From contig NZ_JBFUPW010000001.1 in assembly GCF_041360795.1 (NCBI RefSeq), positions 124,001 to 188,000 of the forward strand: a DNA stretch of 64,000 bases. Direction: 5' to 3'. Positions 16,017-23,955 of the stretch are shown one piece after another. Below the pieces are notes generated by a model. That model saw only the letters and a list, made by a program, of their open reading frames with translations. It was not told the DNA's origin and searched no databases. Every line of letters begins with the position of its first letter. Position 1 is the first letter of the stretch. This DNA comes from Arthrobacter_E sp041360795. GTDB taxonomy: Bacteria; Actinomycetota; Actinomycetes; Actinomycetales; Micrococcaceae. Made by a program: the position numbers and the translations under genes.

Positions 16017-16733
16017 TCAGGGTGTTCCGGTGGTGACGCGCAGGCGCAGGGCATCCGAGCGGTGGGTGTCCTGGGCGAACTCCACCGGCAGACCGTCGGA
16101 GCGGTAGGCGGTTCTGATGATGCGGAGGACCGGGTGACGGGCGCCGACCGAGAGGAGGTCCCGCTCTTCCGGTGTGGCCACGGAGGGGATGAGGTCCTCG
16201 GTCTTCCTCACCGGCTCCCAGCCGAAGGTCTCCAGGCGAGCGTAGACGGAACCGGTGAGCGATTCGACGGCGAATCCCGGCAGCCGCTCCGCCGGGAACC
16301 AGGAGTCCTCGACCATGAGCGGCTCACCGTCGAGGAAACGGAGCCGCCGGAGCCGGTGGGCGAGTTCGCCGGGCGTGATCCGGAGGGCCTTGGACACCTC
16401 GGCGGGCGCCGGGGACGTCTCCGCGAGCAGGATCCGGGACTCGACCACGGCTCCGGTGCGGGACAACTGCTGAAAGAGGCCGTGCAGGGAACCCAGTTCC
16501 AGCACCGGGGCGTCCCCGGCGACGAAGGTCCCTCCGGCTCGGCCGGGACGGCGCCGCAGGATCCCCTGGAACTGCAAGGTCTCCACGGCCTGGCGGAGCG
16601 TCATGCGGCTCACGCCCAGCTCTGCGGCCAGTTCCCGCTCGGCGGGAAGCTTGGCGCCGGGCGCGTATCGTCCCGAGGAGATGGCGGCACGGAGGGCGTC
16701 TTCAATGCGCTGCGAGGAGGAGCTGCCGGTCAC
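16017..16733 (-). CDS. GntR/HutC-family repressor with UTRA domain
   Basis: 238-residue regulator. The N-terminal winged helix (IEDALRAAISSGRYAPGAKLPAERELAAELGVSRMTLRQAVETL) is typical GntR, written here only to show domain type from IEDALRAAIS onward. The C-terminal UTRA effector-binding domain starts near residue 75. UTRA proteins of the NagR/DasR group bind phosphorylated sugars. Start is a GTG at 16733. The gene is convergent with the HAD hydrolase, whose promoter has a perfect GGTCTAGACC palindrome, the known site type for this subfamily, so it probably represses that gene. No palindrome of this kind is seen before its own start. Confidence 0.88.
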   Translation of the reverse strand: MTGSSSSQRIEDALRAAISSGRYAPGAKLPAERELAAELGVSRMTLRQAVETLQFQGILRRRPGRAGGTFVAGDAPVLELGSLHGLFQQLSRTGAVVESRILLAETSPAPAEVSKALRITPGELAHRLRRLRFLDGEPLMVEDSWFPAERLPGFAVESLTGSVYARLETFGWEPVRKTEDLIPSVATPEERDLLSVGARHPVLRIIRTAYRSDGLPVEFAQDTHRSDALRLRVTTGTP

Positions 16734-16839
16734 GGGCTCAGCCTATCGCCCGGCGGTGGCCACGGCGCGGGGGAAAGCGGGCACGGAAGCGGAGGCCGCC
16801 GTCGTCGGCCCTGAGAGACACGACGACGACGGCCAGCGC

Positions 16840-17667
16840 TCAGCGTGAGGCGCGGAAGCGCGCGAACTTCTGGTAGTCGCGATGCAGCTTCATCCGCGCG
16901 AAGAAGGCGCTGGAGTCCGGCAGCCAGCACAGGACCATCCCGACGATGCCGCACAGGATGCTCAGGAGGTCCAGGATCACGGAGGAGCCGAACCCGGTGA
17001 CGGAGATGGCGGCCAGGATCGTGCCCAGGACCCGGGCCCACTGGTGGCCCTTCTTCACGAAGACCGCCACCAGGACGTAGAGCGCCACGGTGAAGACGAA
17101 GGTCAGCACCATGGACACGATGAAGATGGACCTCAGCGAGTCGGGGCTCTCCTGGGACAGGATGTTCCGGGTGCTGGCCGGCATCTGGTCGATCATCTCG
17201 CGGTAGATCTCGTCGAAGTCGACCGCCAGGAAGGTCTGCAATGAGGCGATCAGGCCGAAGGCGCACCCGGAGAGGATGAGCCAGAAAGCCCAGCGGATGG
17301 TCCGGGGTTCCTCGGGCTTCTCGGGCGGGGTTCCCTGGAACCACTGCGCGGGATTCTGGGGCGCCTGCCAAGCCTGGGCGCCCTGCTGGGGTGCGAAGGG
17401 GCCGGTCTGCTGCTGAGCCGGGGCCCGCCAGGCACCCTGCTGCGCGGCGCGGGCCTCCGCCTCCTGCTCCCGCTGGTACTGCTCGTACGGGGAGGGCAGG
17501 CCGAGGTCGGCGGCGCGGAGGCCGTACTGGGGCCGGTCCTGCGGAGGCGTTGCCGGGGTGTCTGCCGCCGGGGCGCTTCCCGGCGTGTTGTGGGCGTCCG
17601 GCCCTGAGCCACCTCCCGGCGCGACGGGTTCCTGGCCCGGTTCCGGAGTGGGTGCGTGGCTGTTCAT
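16840..17667 (-). CDS. Proline-rich membrane protein, paralogue 1 of 3
   Basis: I do not recognise a named family. The 275-residue protein has a Pro/Gln/Ala-rich N-terminal half (about 125 residues, cytoplasmic), then four predicted membrane helices. Between helices 2 and 3 is KKGHQWARVLGTILAAIS, which recurs in the next two genes as RKGANWARILGTVFAALS and KEGSRWARIVLSILGALA. It is the last of three tandem, same-strand related genes, each separated by hairpins. The disordered tail plus four-helix core resembles actinobacterial envelope proteins of unknown role. Confidence 0.8.
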   Translation of the reverse strand: MNSHAPTPEPGQEPVAPGGGSGPDAHNTPGSAPAADTPATPPQDRPQYGLRAADLGLPSPYEQYQREQEAEARAAQQGAWRAPAQQQTGPFAPQQGAQAWQAPQNPAQWFQGTPPEKPEEPRTIRWAFWLILSGCAFGLIASLQTFLAVDFDEIYREMIDQMPASTRNILSQESPDSLRSIFIVSMVLTFVFTVALYVLVAVFVKKGHQWARVLGTILAAISVTGFGSSVILDLLSILCGIVGMVLCWLPDSSAFFARMKLHRDYQKFARFRASR

Positions 17668-17701
17668 GTGGGATTCCCTGACTGGGGCCTGGCCCCGGAC
17701 A

Positions 17702-17738
17702 AGCCGGGGTGGGACGTCTGTGGCGTCCCACCCCGGCT
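17702..17738 (-). terminator. Terminator after membrane protein paralogue 2
   Basis: A perfect 15-bp stem (17702-17716 with 17724-17738), 7-nt loop, just after the stop of the 17770-18441 gene. It separates paralogues 1 and 2 into different transcripts. Confidence 0.82.
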
Positions 17739-17769
17739 CATGGACGGTGTGCTGCTGGAGTCGCGGCGC

Positions 17770-18441
17770 TCAGAACTTCGGGCGCTTGGCGAAGTACGGG
17801 CTGGTGTCCTTCAGGTAGAGCAGCACGATGGCGACCACTCCCATCAGGACCACGATGATGTTGATGACGTTGCCGCCGAACAGGCCCATGAGGGAGAGCG
17901 CTGCGAAGACGGTCCCCAGGATGCGGGCCCAGTTCGCGCCCTTGCGGACGAAGAACGCCACCAGAAGGTACAACGCCAGCTGGACGACGCCGAACACGAT
18001 CGCCATCAGGGTCACCATGGAGCGGAGGGAATCGGCGTTGCCACCGGACTGCTCCATCTGGCGGACCAGGTCGCGGTACTGGGCGGTGTCCGAGATGAAC
18101 ATCGCGCCCAGGATCGCGCCGACCAGGTTGAGGACGCCGGCCGCGATGATGAGCCAGAAGGAGATCTCCACCTTCTGGGGACGCGCGACCGGGGCTGGCC
18201 CGCCGGAATAGGGGCTCTCGCCGGGCCACTGCGGGGCGCCGGGATAACCGGGGCCTGCCGGCCCGGGCTGGGAGCCGTAGGCCGGGGGAGCGCCGTACTG
18301 GGGTGCTCCGGTCTGGGGTGCTCCCGTCTGGGGCGCGCCGTACTGCGGGGCGCTTGGATTCGCTCCGTACTGAGGGGCGCTGGACGGCTGGTTTTGGCCT
18401 GGCTGCTGAGGGGTTGCAGGCTCGTTGGGTGTGCTGCTCAT
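17770..18441 (-). CDS. Proline-rich membrane protein, paralogue 2 of 3
   Basis: 223 residues. The N-terminal ~100 residues are low complexity with repeated QYGAPQTGAP-type units. Then come four predicted membrane helices and the shared loop RKGANWARILGTVFAALS. Same layout as its two neighbours, so the trio probably arose by tandem duplication followed by strong divergence outside the loop. The ATG at 18441 has a GGAG site 5 nt upstream. It is monocistronic, as hairpins lie on both sides. Function unknown. Confidence 0.8.
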   Translation of the reverse strand: MSSTPNEPATPQQPGQNQPSSAPQYGANPSAPQYGAPQTGAPQTGAPQYGAPPAYGSQPGPAGPGYPGAPQWPGESPYSGGPAPVARPQKVEISFWLIIAAGVLNLVGAILGAMFISDTAQYRDLVRQMEQSGGNADSLRSMVTLMAIVFGVVQLALYLLVAFFVRKGANWARILGTVFAALSLMGLFGGNVINIIVVLMGVVAIVLLYLKDTSPYFAKRPKF

Positions 18442-18505
18442 GACAGCTCCTTCGTGAACGGCATGTACGGGTCCGCCGCCAGGAACACGGCGTTCCTCCT
18501 ACCGT

Positions 18506-18542
18506 ATCCCCTGGGCCGAGGCGTATCCCCAGCCCAGGGGAT
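18506..18542 (-). terminator. Terminator after membrane protein paralogue 3
   Basis: An 11-bp perfect stem (18506-18516 with 18532-18542), 15 nt downstream of the stop of the 18557-19066 gene. Confidence 0.72.
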
Positions 18543-18556
18543 GATTCTTCAATTCC

Positions 18557-19066
18557 TCAGACGAAGTGCTTCTGCGACTCGGGCAGCCACATCAGGACGG
18601 CCGCGGCGACGGTCACCGCGGAGCCGATGGCCGTGATGCTGAGGCCGACCAGGCCCACGATCAGCCCGATGACGGCGAGGGCGCCCAGGATGCTGAGGAC
18701 GATCCGTGCCCAGCGGGAGCCTTCCTTGAGCCGGATGGCGATGAAGATGACGACGGCGGCCCAGATGATGCTCCAGATGATCCCGCCGATCGACGCGCCG
18801 ATCGCGATGCCCGCATAGGAGCCGAGGGAGGCGGTGAGGATGAAGACGTTGATGATGGACAGGAGCACGCCGAGCGCCGCCCCCGCCAGCCAGAGCCAGT
18901 AGGAGTAGACGAGCTGCTGCGGAACGCCGGACACGTCCTTGAGACGGATGGCGAGATTCTTCGTGTCGAAACCGAAGCTGTTCCGGGCCGGGGCTGCGTA
19001 GCCGAGACCCGCGGGAGGTTGATTGCTGGGTGCGGTGCCCGGAGCACCGGGATATTGGCTGCTCAT
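18557..19066 (-). CDS. Small membrane protein, paralogue 3 of 3
   Basis: 169 residues with a short Pro/Gly-rich N-terminus and four predicted membrane helices. The loop KEGSRWARIVLSILGALA aligns with those of the two downstream neighbours, though the rest has drifted. The ATG at 19066 is preferred over the GTG at 19075, because TAAAGT ends 7 nt before 19066, the spacing of a leaderless start. A palindrome at 19138-19157 lies further upstream. Family and function are not recognised. Confidence 0.78.
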   Translation of the reverse strand: MSSQYPGAPGTAPSNQPPAGLGYAAPARNSFGFDTKNLAIRLKDVSGVPQQLVYSYWLWLAGAALGVLLSIINVFILTASLGSYAGIAIGASIGGIIWSIIWAAVVIFIAIRLKEGSRWARIVLSILGALAVIGLIVGLVGLSITAIGSAVTVAAAVLMWLPESQKHFV

Positions 19067-19137
19067 AATCCACACTTTAGGTTCGACGGGCCGCGCCGGA
19101 TAGCCCCCTGCCTAACTTTCGCCGGAGCGCAACGCAT

Positions 19138-19157
19138 CCGTTACCCCGAGGTAACGG
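19138..19157. promoter_or_regulatory. Palindrome upstream of the small membrane protein
   Basis: CCGTTACC (19138-19145) and GGTAACGG (19150-19157) are perfect 8-bp arms with a 4-nt spacer, about 58 bp upstream of the putative TAAAGT -10. It could be a repressor or activator site. It is GC-poorer than its surroundings. Confidence 0.5.
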
Positions 19158-19192
19158 TGTGAGTGACCTGGGATGACGCGGCGCTTAACGCA

Positions 19193-19230
19193 GGATGCCC
19201 GACGACGCCGGGTGGCGTCGTCGGGCATCC
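19193..19230 (-). terminator. Terminator after the YceI gene
   Basis: A perfect 17-bp stem (19193-19209 with 19214-19230), 4-nt loop, 53 nt beyond the YceI stop codon. Confidence 0.85.
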
Positions 19231-19282
19231 ACGGCCTGCATCATCCTTCAGGACGATGCGCCGGCCGTGCGCCGGGCGGGCT

Positions 19283-19828
19283 TCAGTTGGCGGACGGGGC
19301 CAGGAAGGAGAGCTCCAGGTTGATCTTGACCTTGTCGGAGACGAGCACGCCACCGGCTTCCAGGGCGGCGTTCCAGGTCAGGCCGAACTCCTTGCGGGAG
19401 ATGGTGGTCTCGGCGGAGACGCCGGCGCGGGTGTTGCCGAAGGGGTCCACGGCCACGCCGCCGAACTCGGCGTCGAAGGTCACGGGGACGGAGACGCCCT
19501 TGATGGTCAGTTCGCCGTTCAGCTTGTAGTCCTCGCCGTCGCCTTCCAGGCTGGTGGACTTGAAGGTCAGGGTCGGGTGGTTCTCCACGTCGAAGAAGTC
19601 CTCGCCCTTGACGTGGCCATCACGGTTGGCGTCGCCGGTGCTGATGCTGGCGGACTGGATGGTGGCGTCCACGACGGCGTCGGCGTCGGTGACGGTCACG
19701 GTGGCGGCCAGATCACCGAAGGTGCCGCGCACCTTGCTGATGCCCGCGTGGCGGACGGTCCAGGCGGCCTCGCTGTGCGACGGGTCCAGGGTCCAGGTGC
19801 CGGCGGTGAGGTTGGTGGGGATGCTCAT
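19283..19828 (-). CDS. YceI-family lipid-binding protein
   Basis: 181-residue YceI-fold beta-barrel (lipocalin-like, binds polyisoprenoid-type lipids). It begins TWTLDPSHSEAAWTVRHAGISKVRGTF, of which SHSEAAWTVRH is the diagnostic stretch, and shows NHPTLTFKST and ELTIKGVSVPVTF. There is no signal peptide, so it should be cytoplasmic, as in other actinobacterial members. A ribosome site (AAGGAG) precedes the ATG at 19828. The promoter has a clear TATACT -10 and two palindromes, suggesting repression by a MarR-type factor, but no MarR gene is in the window. The true ligand is unknown. Confidence 0.92.
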   Translation of the reverse strand: MSIPTNLTAGTWTLDPSHSEAAWTVRHAGISKVRGTFGDLAATVTVTDADAVVDATIQSASISTGDANRDGHVKGEDFFDVENHPTLTFKSTSLEGDGEDYKLNGELTIKGVSVPVTFDAEFGGVAVDPFGNTRAGVSAETTISRKEFGLTWNAALEAGGVLVSDKVKINLELSFLAPSAN

Positions 19829-19859
19829 GGGGTTCTCCTTGTCAGGTCACTCACGTCGA

Positions 19860-19879
19860 TTGGTTGAAGCCTCAACCAA
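19860..19879. promoter_or_regulatory. Operator-like palindrome in the yceI leader
   Basis: TTGGTTGA and TCAACCAA are perfect 8-bp arms around AGCC. It lies just downstream of the expected transcription start (minus strand), where a bound repressor would block elongation. The form fits MarR-family sites. Confidence 0.65.
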
Positions 19880-19892
19880 CCTTCTGTCACCC

Positions 19893-19913
19893 AGTATAAA
19901 CATGCATATGCAT
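19893..19913 (-). promoter_or_regulatory. yceI promoter with 12-bp palindrome
   Basis: On the minus strand, TATACT (complement of 19893-19898) is a strong -10. Immediately upstream, ATGCATATGCAT (19902-19913) is a perfect 12-bp palindrome inside the spacer. With the palindrome at 19860-19879 the promoter is bracketed by two candidate operators. Confidence 0.6.
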
Positions 19914-20073
19914 CTTTTGTTCCCGGGTTCGGAAAATTTTTCCTGAACTTCAGGCGTGGCGCCAGTCACATGTCTCCGCGTGATCGGCGCCGCCCGTCGA
20001 TTCATGGCGGATTCTCAGCCGCAGCAGGGCCACTCTGGCCCGGGTCACCCTTAAACTCTGAGAAAATGGAGCC

Positions 20074-20739
20074 ATGCCCCATGCAATCGTTCATCTGATG
20101 CGCCACGGCGAGGTGCACAACCCGGACGGCGTCCTGTACGGACGGCTCCCCGGCTTCCACCTCTCGGAACGCGGCTATCGCATGGCGGACCGCCTCGGCG
20201 AGTACTTCGGCGCGCAGCGCGATGCCGGTGCGGCCATCGTCCATCTGGTGGCGTCGCCCCTGCTCCGGGCCCAGGAGACCGCGGCCCCCACGGCCGCCGC
20301 GCTGGGTCTTGAGATCGAGACGGATGAGCGGGTCATCGAGGCGGAGAACCACTTCGAGGGACTGCGGGTCAACCGCAAGGAACTCCTGAATCCCCGGCAC
20401 TGGCCTCATCTGGTGAATCCCCTGCGCCCGTCCTGGGGCGAGCCCTACGCCGCTCAGGTGAGCCGCGTCATGGCTGCCGTGCACCAGGCCCGGGAGACCG
20501 CCGTCGCACGGGCCGGCGCGGGCGCCGAAGCCGTGATCGTCAGTCACCAGCTGCCCATCTGGTCCACGCGCCTGGCCGCCGAAGGCCGCCGTCTGGCCCA
20601 CGATCCCCGCAAGCGTGAATGCACGCTCACCTCGGTCACGTCCCTCCTGTTCGACGACGCCGGCCGGCTGGTGGGCGTGACGTACCGCGAACCCGCCGCC
20701 GACCTCCTGGTGGGCGCCTCGACCACCCCGGGAGCCTGA
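20074..20739 (+). CDS. Histidine phosphatase (phosphoglycerate-mutase-like)
   Basis: 221 residues of the histidine-phosphatase fold: the catalytic motif HLMRHGEVHNP (RHG) at residues 8-14 and the second active-site His in VIVSHQLPIW, with an acid in VIEAENHFEG. The branch with E-V-H-N after RHG is typical of the actinobacterial gene that precedes cytochrome c maturation genes. It sits 3 nt before resA and heads that operon, yet a role in cytochrome assembly is only association. The ATG at 20074 lies within 17 nt of a TAAACT -10 (20052). An out-of-frame ATG at 20066 would encode only 10 residues. Confidence 0.88.
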   Translation: MPHAIVHLMRHGEVHNPDGVLYGRLPGFHLSERGYRMADRLGEYFGAQRDAGAAIVHLVASPLLRAQETAAPTAAALGLEIETDERVIEAENHFEGLRVNRKELLNPRHWPHLVNPLRPSWGEPYAAQVSRVMAAVHQARETAVARAGAGAEAVIVSHQLPIWSTRLAAEGRRLAHDPRKRECTLTSVTSLLFDDAGRLVGVTYREPAADLLVGASTTPGA

Positions 20740-20742
20740 GCG

Positions 20743-21357
20743 ATGAGCACCGAACGTTTCCCCCTGGACCGTCGTCAGGTCTTCGGCCTGGCGGGCGCCG
20801 GCCTGCTGGGCCTCGCCCTGTCCGCGTGCAGCCAGGACGACCCCCTCGCCAAGCAGGCCCGGGCCGGGGACAACAAGAATTACGTGGCCGGGGACGGCTC
20901 CGTCACCGAGTTCGCCCCGGACCAGCGCAAGGCGGCCAAGGACTTCCAGGGTGTGCTGTTCGACGGGAAGCGCGTCACCAGCAAAGATCTCGAAGGCAAA
21001 GTGGTGGTGATGAACTTCTGGTTCGCCGCGTGTGCGCCCTGCCGCGTCGAAGCGCCGGACCTCAAAGCGATGCACACTGAGTTCGCGCCCAAGGGCGTCG
21101 AGTTCTACGGCGTCAATCTCCGCGATGAGAAGGCCACGGCCGAGGCGTTCGAGAAGAACTTCGGCATCACGTACCCCAGCTTCAATGACAAGGACGGGCA
21201 GGTGCTGCTCTCCGTGTCCGGCCTGGTTCCTCCGGGGGCGGTGCCCACGACCCTGATCTTCGACCGTAAGGGCCGGGTCAGCGCACGGATCCTCGGTCAG
21301 CTCGAGAAGGGCACGCTGAAGACCCTCATCGCGTCCGCCCTGGCGGAGCGGGCCTGA
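20743..21357 (+). CDS. resA: ResA/TlpA-like thiol-disulfide oxidoreductase
   Basis: Membrane-anchored thioredoxin-like protein of cytochrome c maturation System II, which reduces the haem-binding cysteines of apocytochrome c outside the membrane. 204 residues: an N-terminal signal with both a twin-Arg-like start (LDRRQVFGLAG) and a lipobox (LALSAC), then a TlpA domain with active site FAACAPCR (CxxC) and cis-Pro in PPGAVPTT. It starts 3 nt after the histidine phosphatase and ends 3 nt before ccdA. The ccdA product supplies its electrons. Whether it is exported by Tat or Sec is unclear. Confidence 0.93.
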   Translation: MSTERFPLDRRQVFGLAGAGLLGLALSACSQDDPLAKQARAGDNKNYVAGDGSVTEFAPDQRKAAKDFQGVLFDGKRVTSKDLEGKVVVMNFWFAACAPCRVEAPDLKAMHTEFAPKGVEFYGVNLRDEKATAEAFEKNFGITYPSFNDKDGQVLLSVSGLVPPGAVPTTLIFDRKGRVSARILGQLEKGTLKTLIASALAERA

Positions 21358-21360
21358 TCC

Positions 21361-22119
21361 ATGCCCAACAACGCCTTCGCGGAGACCGTGCTCAACGGCT
21401 CGCTGCTTCTGGCGGTCCCGGTGGCCATGCTCGCCGGGCTCGTCTCCTTCCTCTCACCCTGCGTCCTGCCTCTCGTGCCGGGGTATCTCGGCTACGTCAC
21501 GGGGCTCACCGGGGTGGATCTGGAGAAGCAGCGGCGCGGACGGATCTTCGCGGGTGTGGCGCTGTTCGTGCTGGGCTTCTCCGTGGTGTTCGTCCTGCTG
21601 GGCGGCGCGTTCGGTCAGCTCGGCGGTCTGATCTCGGGTGACCGGCTGCCGACCGTCACCCGCTGGCTCGGCGTCGTCGTGGTGATCATGGGCATCATCT
21701 TCCTGGGCGGCTTCGATTTCTTCCAGCGCAACGCCAAGCTGAAGGCCAAGCCTCCCGCGGGTCTCTGGGGTGCGCCCTTGCTGGGCATGACGTTCGGCCT
21801 CGGCTGGGCGCCGTGCATCGGTCCGACCTATTCGGCGGTGCAGCTGCTCAGCCTCTCGGGCGGTTCGACGGCGGCCAAGGGGGCACTCCTGGCCTTCGCC
21901 TACAGCCTCGGCCTGGGGATCCCGTTCCTGCTGATCGCCCTGGCGGTCCGGCGCGGCATGGGCGTCATGAAGTTCTTCCGCCAGCACAAGCTCGCCATCC
22001 AGCGGCTCGGCGGACTCATGCTGATCGCCCTGGGCCTGCTGATGATCAGCGGCCTGTGGGGGGAATGGACGGTTCAGCTCCAGACCTGGTTCCAGAACGA
22101 GGTGAAGCTGCCCATCTAG
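21361..22119 (+). CDS. ccdA: Cytochrome c biogenesis protein CcdA
   Basis: Six-helix membrane protein that passes electrons from cytoplasmic thioredoxin to ResA. 252 residues. The two functional cysteines lie in mirror-image motifs: FLSPCVLPLVPGYLGYV in helix 1 and GWAPCIGPTYSAV in helix 4. It is placed between resA and resB, the standard System II order. It uses an ATG 3 nt after the resA stop. Confidence 0.94.
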   Translation: MPNNAFAETVLNGSLLLAVPVAMLAGLVSFLSPCVLPLVPGYLGYVTGLTGVDLEKQRRGRIFAGVALFVLGFSVVFVLLGGAFGQLGGLISGDRLPTVTRWLGVVVVIMGIIFLGGFDFFQRNAKLKAKPPAGLWGAPLLGMTFGLGWAPCIGPTYSAVQLLSLSGGSTAAKGALLAFAYSLGLGIPFLLIALAVRRGMGVMKFFRQHKLAIQRLGGLMLIALGLLMISGLWGEWTVQLQTWFQNEVKLPI

Positions 22120-22191
22120 GGCCGGCGCGGTAATGGGACCAGAGGACATGAAGCGCGGACAGGGAAAAGCGCAGACAGGGAAGAAGCACGG

Positions 22192-23955
22192 ATGAGTGAG
22201 ACGGTGAAGAAGCCCGACGACACGAAGGCGCAGGACACGAAAGCGCAGGGCACCAAGGCACAGGGCAAGAAGTCCGGCAAGGACGACATCGCCGTCCCCG
22301 TCCTGGGGCCGATCGGGATGCTCCGCTGGGCCTGGACGCAGCTGACCAGCATGCGCACCGCCCTTCTCCTGCTCCTCCTGCTGGCCGTCGCGGCCGTCCC
22401 CGGCTCGCTCTTCCCGCAGCGCCCGGCCAACCCCGCGGTGGTCACGCAGTACATCAAGAACAACCCGGTCACGGGGCCGTGGCTGGACCGGTTCCAGCTC
22501 TTCGACGTCTACGCGTCCTACTGGTTCTCCGCCATCTACCTGCTGCTCTTCATCTCCCTGATCGGCTGCATCATCCCGCGAGTGCGGGCGCATTACAAGG
22601 CGCTGCGCACCGCCCCGCCGAGGACCCCCCGCCGCATCTCGCGGCTGCCCCAGTACGGCACTCTGGTGATCCCTGCCGGGGAGGGGGTGTCGGCGTCGTC
22701 GGCGCTGGAGGATGCCGCGGCAGTGCTCCGCAAGCGCCGCTACCGCGTGGAGACCCGCGATGCCGACGGCGAGCGTCCCCATCTGGGCGCCGAGACCGGT
22801 TACCTGCGTGAGGTCGGCAACCTCGTGTTCCACAGCTCGCTCGTGGGCGTGCTCGTCTCCGTGGCTCTCGGTGGTCTCTTCGGGTACAGCGGCCAGCGCA
22901 CGATCGTGGAGGGTGAGACCTTCGTCAACACCCTGGTCGGCTATGACCAGTTCACGCCGGGCACGAACTTCCAGTCGGCCTGGCTGAGCCCGTACTCGAT
23001 GCGGCTGGACAAGTTCGATGTCCGGTACGACCGCGAGTCCGTCAAGCAGTTCGGCCAGCCGATCGACTTCACCGCCCATGTCACCACGCAGGACGGTCCG
23101 GACGCGGCTCCGCAGCAGCAGACCCTGAAGGTCAACTCCCCGCTGGAGATCGGCGGGACCGGTGTCTACCTGGTGGGCAACGGCTACGCACCGGTCATCA
23201 CCGTGCGGGACGGCAAGGGGAACGTGGCCCTGCAGGGTCCGGTGCCCTCCATCCCGACGGACGGCGTGTACACCTCCACGATGGTGATCAAGGTGCCGGA
23301 CGCCAAGCCGGACCAGCTCGGTTTCGTGGGCTTCTTCCTGCCGTCCGCCCAGCTCAACGACCAGGGCGTGGCGTTCAGCGCCGATCCGGATCCGCTCAGG
23401 CCGCAGCTGAATCTCAACTCGTACTACGGCGATCTGGGCCTGGACTCCGGCGCCCCGCAGAACGTCTTCAGCCTGGACGTGAAGAACCTCAAGCAGCTCA
23501 ACGGCCGTGATCTGCCGGCCAAGGGCATCGTCCTGGACGCCGGGCAGACTTACAAACTGCCGGACGGCAAGGGGTCCATCACGTTCGACGGGCTCAAGCG
23601 CTTCATCGCCGTCGACGTCCGCCACAACCCGGGCCAGGTCCCTGCGCTCGTGTTCGCGCTGGTGGCCGTGGGCGGTCTGGTGATCTCCCTCTACGTCGGG
23701 CGCCGTCGGGCCTGGGTCCGGACCGGAACCGCCGACGACGGCCGGGTCATGGTCGAGTACGGCCTTCTGGCCCGCGGTGAGGACCACGGCCTGGCCAAGG
23801 AGACCGCGAAGATCCGGCAGGCGCTTCAGGACGGCTGGGGATTGAACGCCGGACCCGGAGACCCGCCTGGCGGCTCCGGAAGCACGGCGGATAATGGAAA
23901 GAACGCGGCCGGGCCCGACACCGGGGCGGCGCGCAATGGAAAGGAAAGCTCATGA
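22192..23955 (+). CDS. resB: Cytochrome c biogenesis protein ResB (CcsB-type haem lyase subunit)
   Basis: Large membrane component of the System II cytochrome c synthetase. 587 residues: a Lys-rich cytoplasmic N-terminus with TKAQ repeats, a first helix pair with SLFPQRP, a helix ending in LLLFISLIGC, a long extracytoplasmic domain (about residues 240-470), and a last helix before a cytoplasmic tail. The 3' end overlaps ccsB by 4 nt (ATGA), so the two synthetase halves are coupled. The N-terminal repeats have no known role. Confidence 0.93.
   Translation: MSETVKKPDDTKAQDTKAQGTKAQGKKSGKDDIAVPVLGPIGMLRWAWTQLTSMRTALLLLLLLAVAAVPGSLFPQRPANPAVVTQYIKNNPVTGPWLDRFQLFDVYASYWFSAIYLLLFISLIGCIIPRVRAHYKALRTAPPRTPRRISRLPQYGTLVIPAGEGVSASSALEDAAAVLRKRRYRVETRDADGERPHLGAETGYLREVGNLVFHSSLVGVLVSVALGGLFGYSGQRTIVEGETFVNTLVGYDQFTPGTNFQSAWLSPYSMRLDKFDVRYDRESVKQFGQPIDFTAHVTTQDGPDAAPQQQTLKVNSPLEIGGTGVYLVGNGYAPVITVRDGKGNVALQGPVPSIPTDGVYTSTMVIKVPDAKPDQLGFVGFFLPSAQLNDQGVAFSADPDPLRPQLNLNSYYGDLGLDSGAPQNVFSLDVKNLKQLNGRDLPAKGIVLDAGQTYKLPDGKGSITFDGLKRFIAVDVRHNPGQVPALVFALVAVGGLVISLYVGRRRAWVRTGTADDGRVMVEYGLLARGEDHGLAKETAKIRQALQDGWGLNAGPGDPPGGSGSTADNGKNAAGPDTGAARNGKESS

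Noticed and set aside
20066..20098. 10-codon ORF before the histidine phosphatase
   Set aside because: Very short and overlapping. More likely the leader between the TAAACT -10 and the real start at 20074.
21454..23787. 777-codon minus-strand frame across ccdA and resB
   Set aside because: Covers the opposite strand of well-supported cytochrome c genes. High-GC codon bias creates such long antisense frames.
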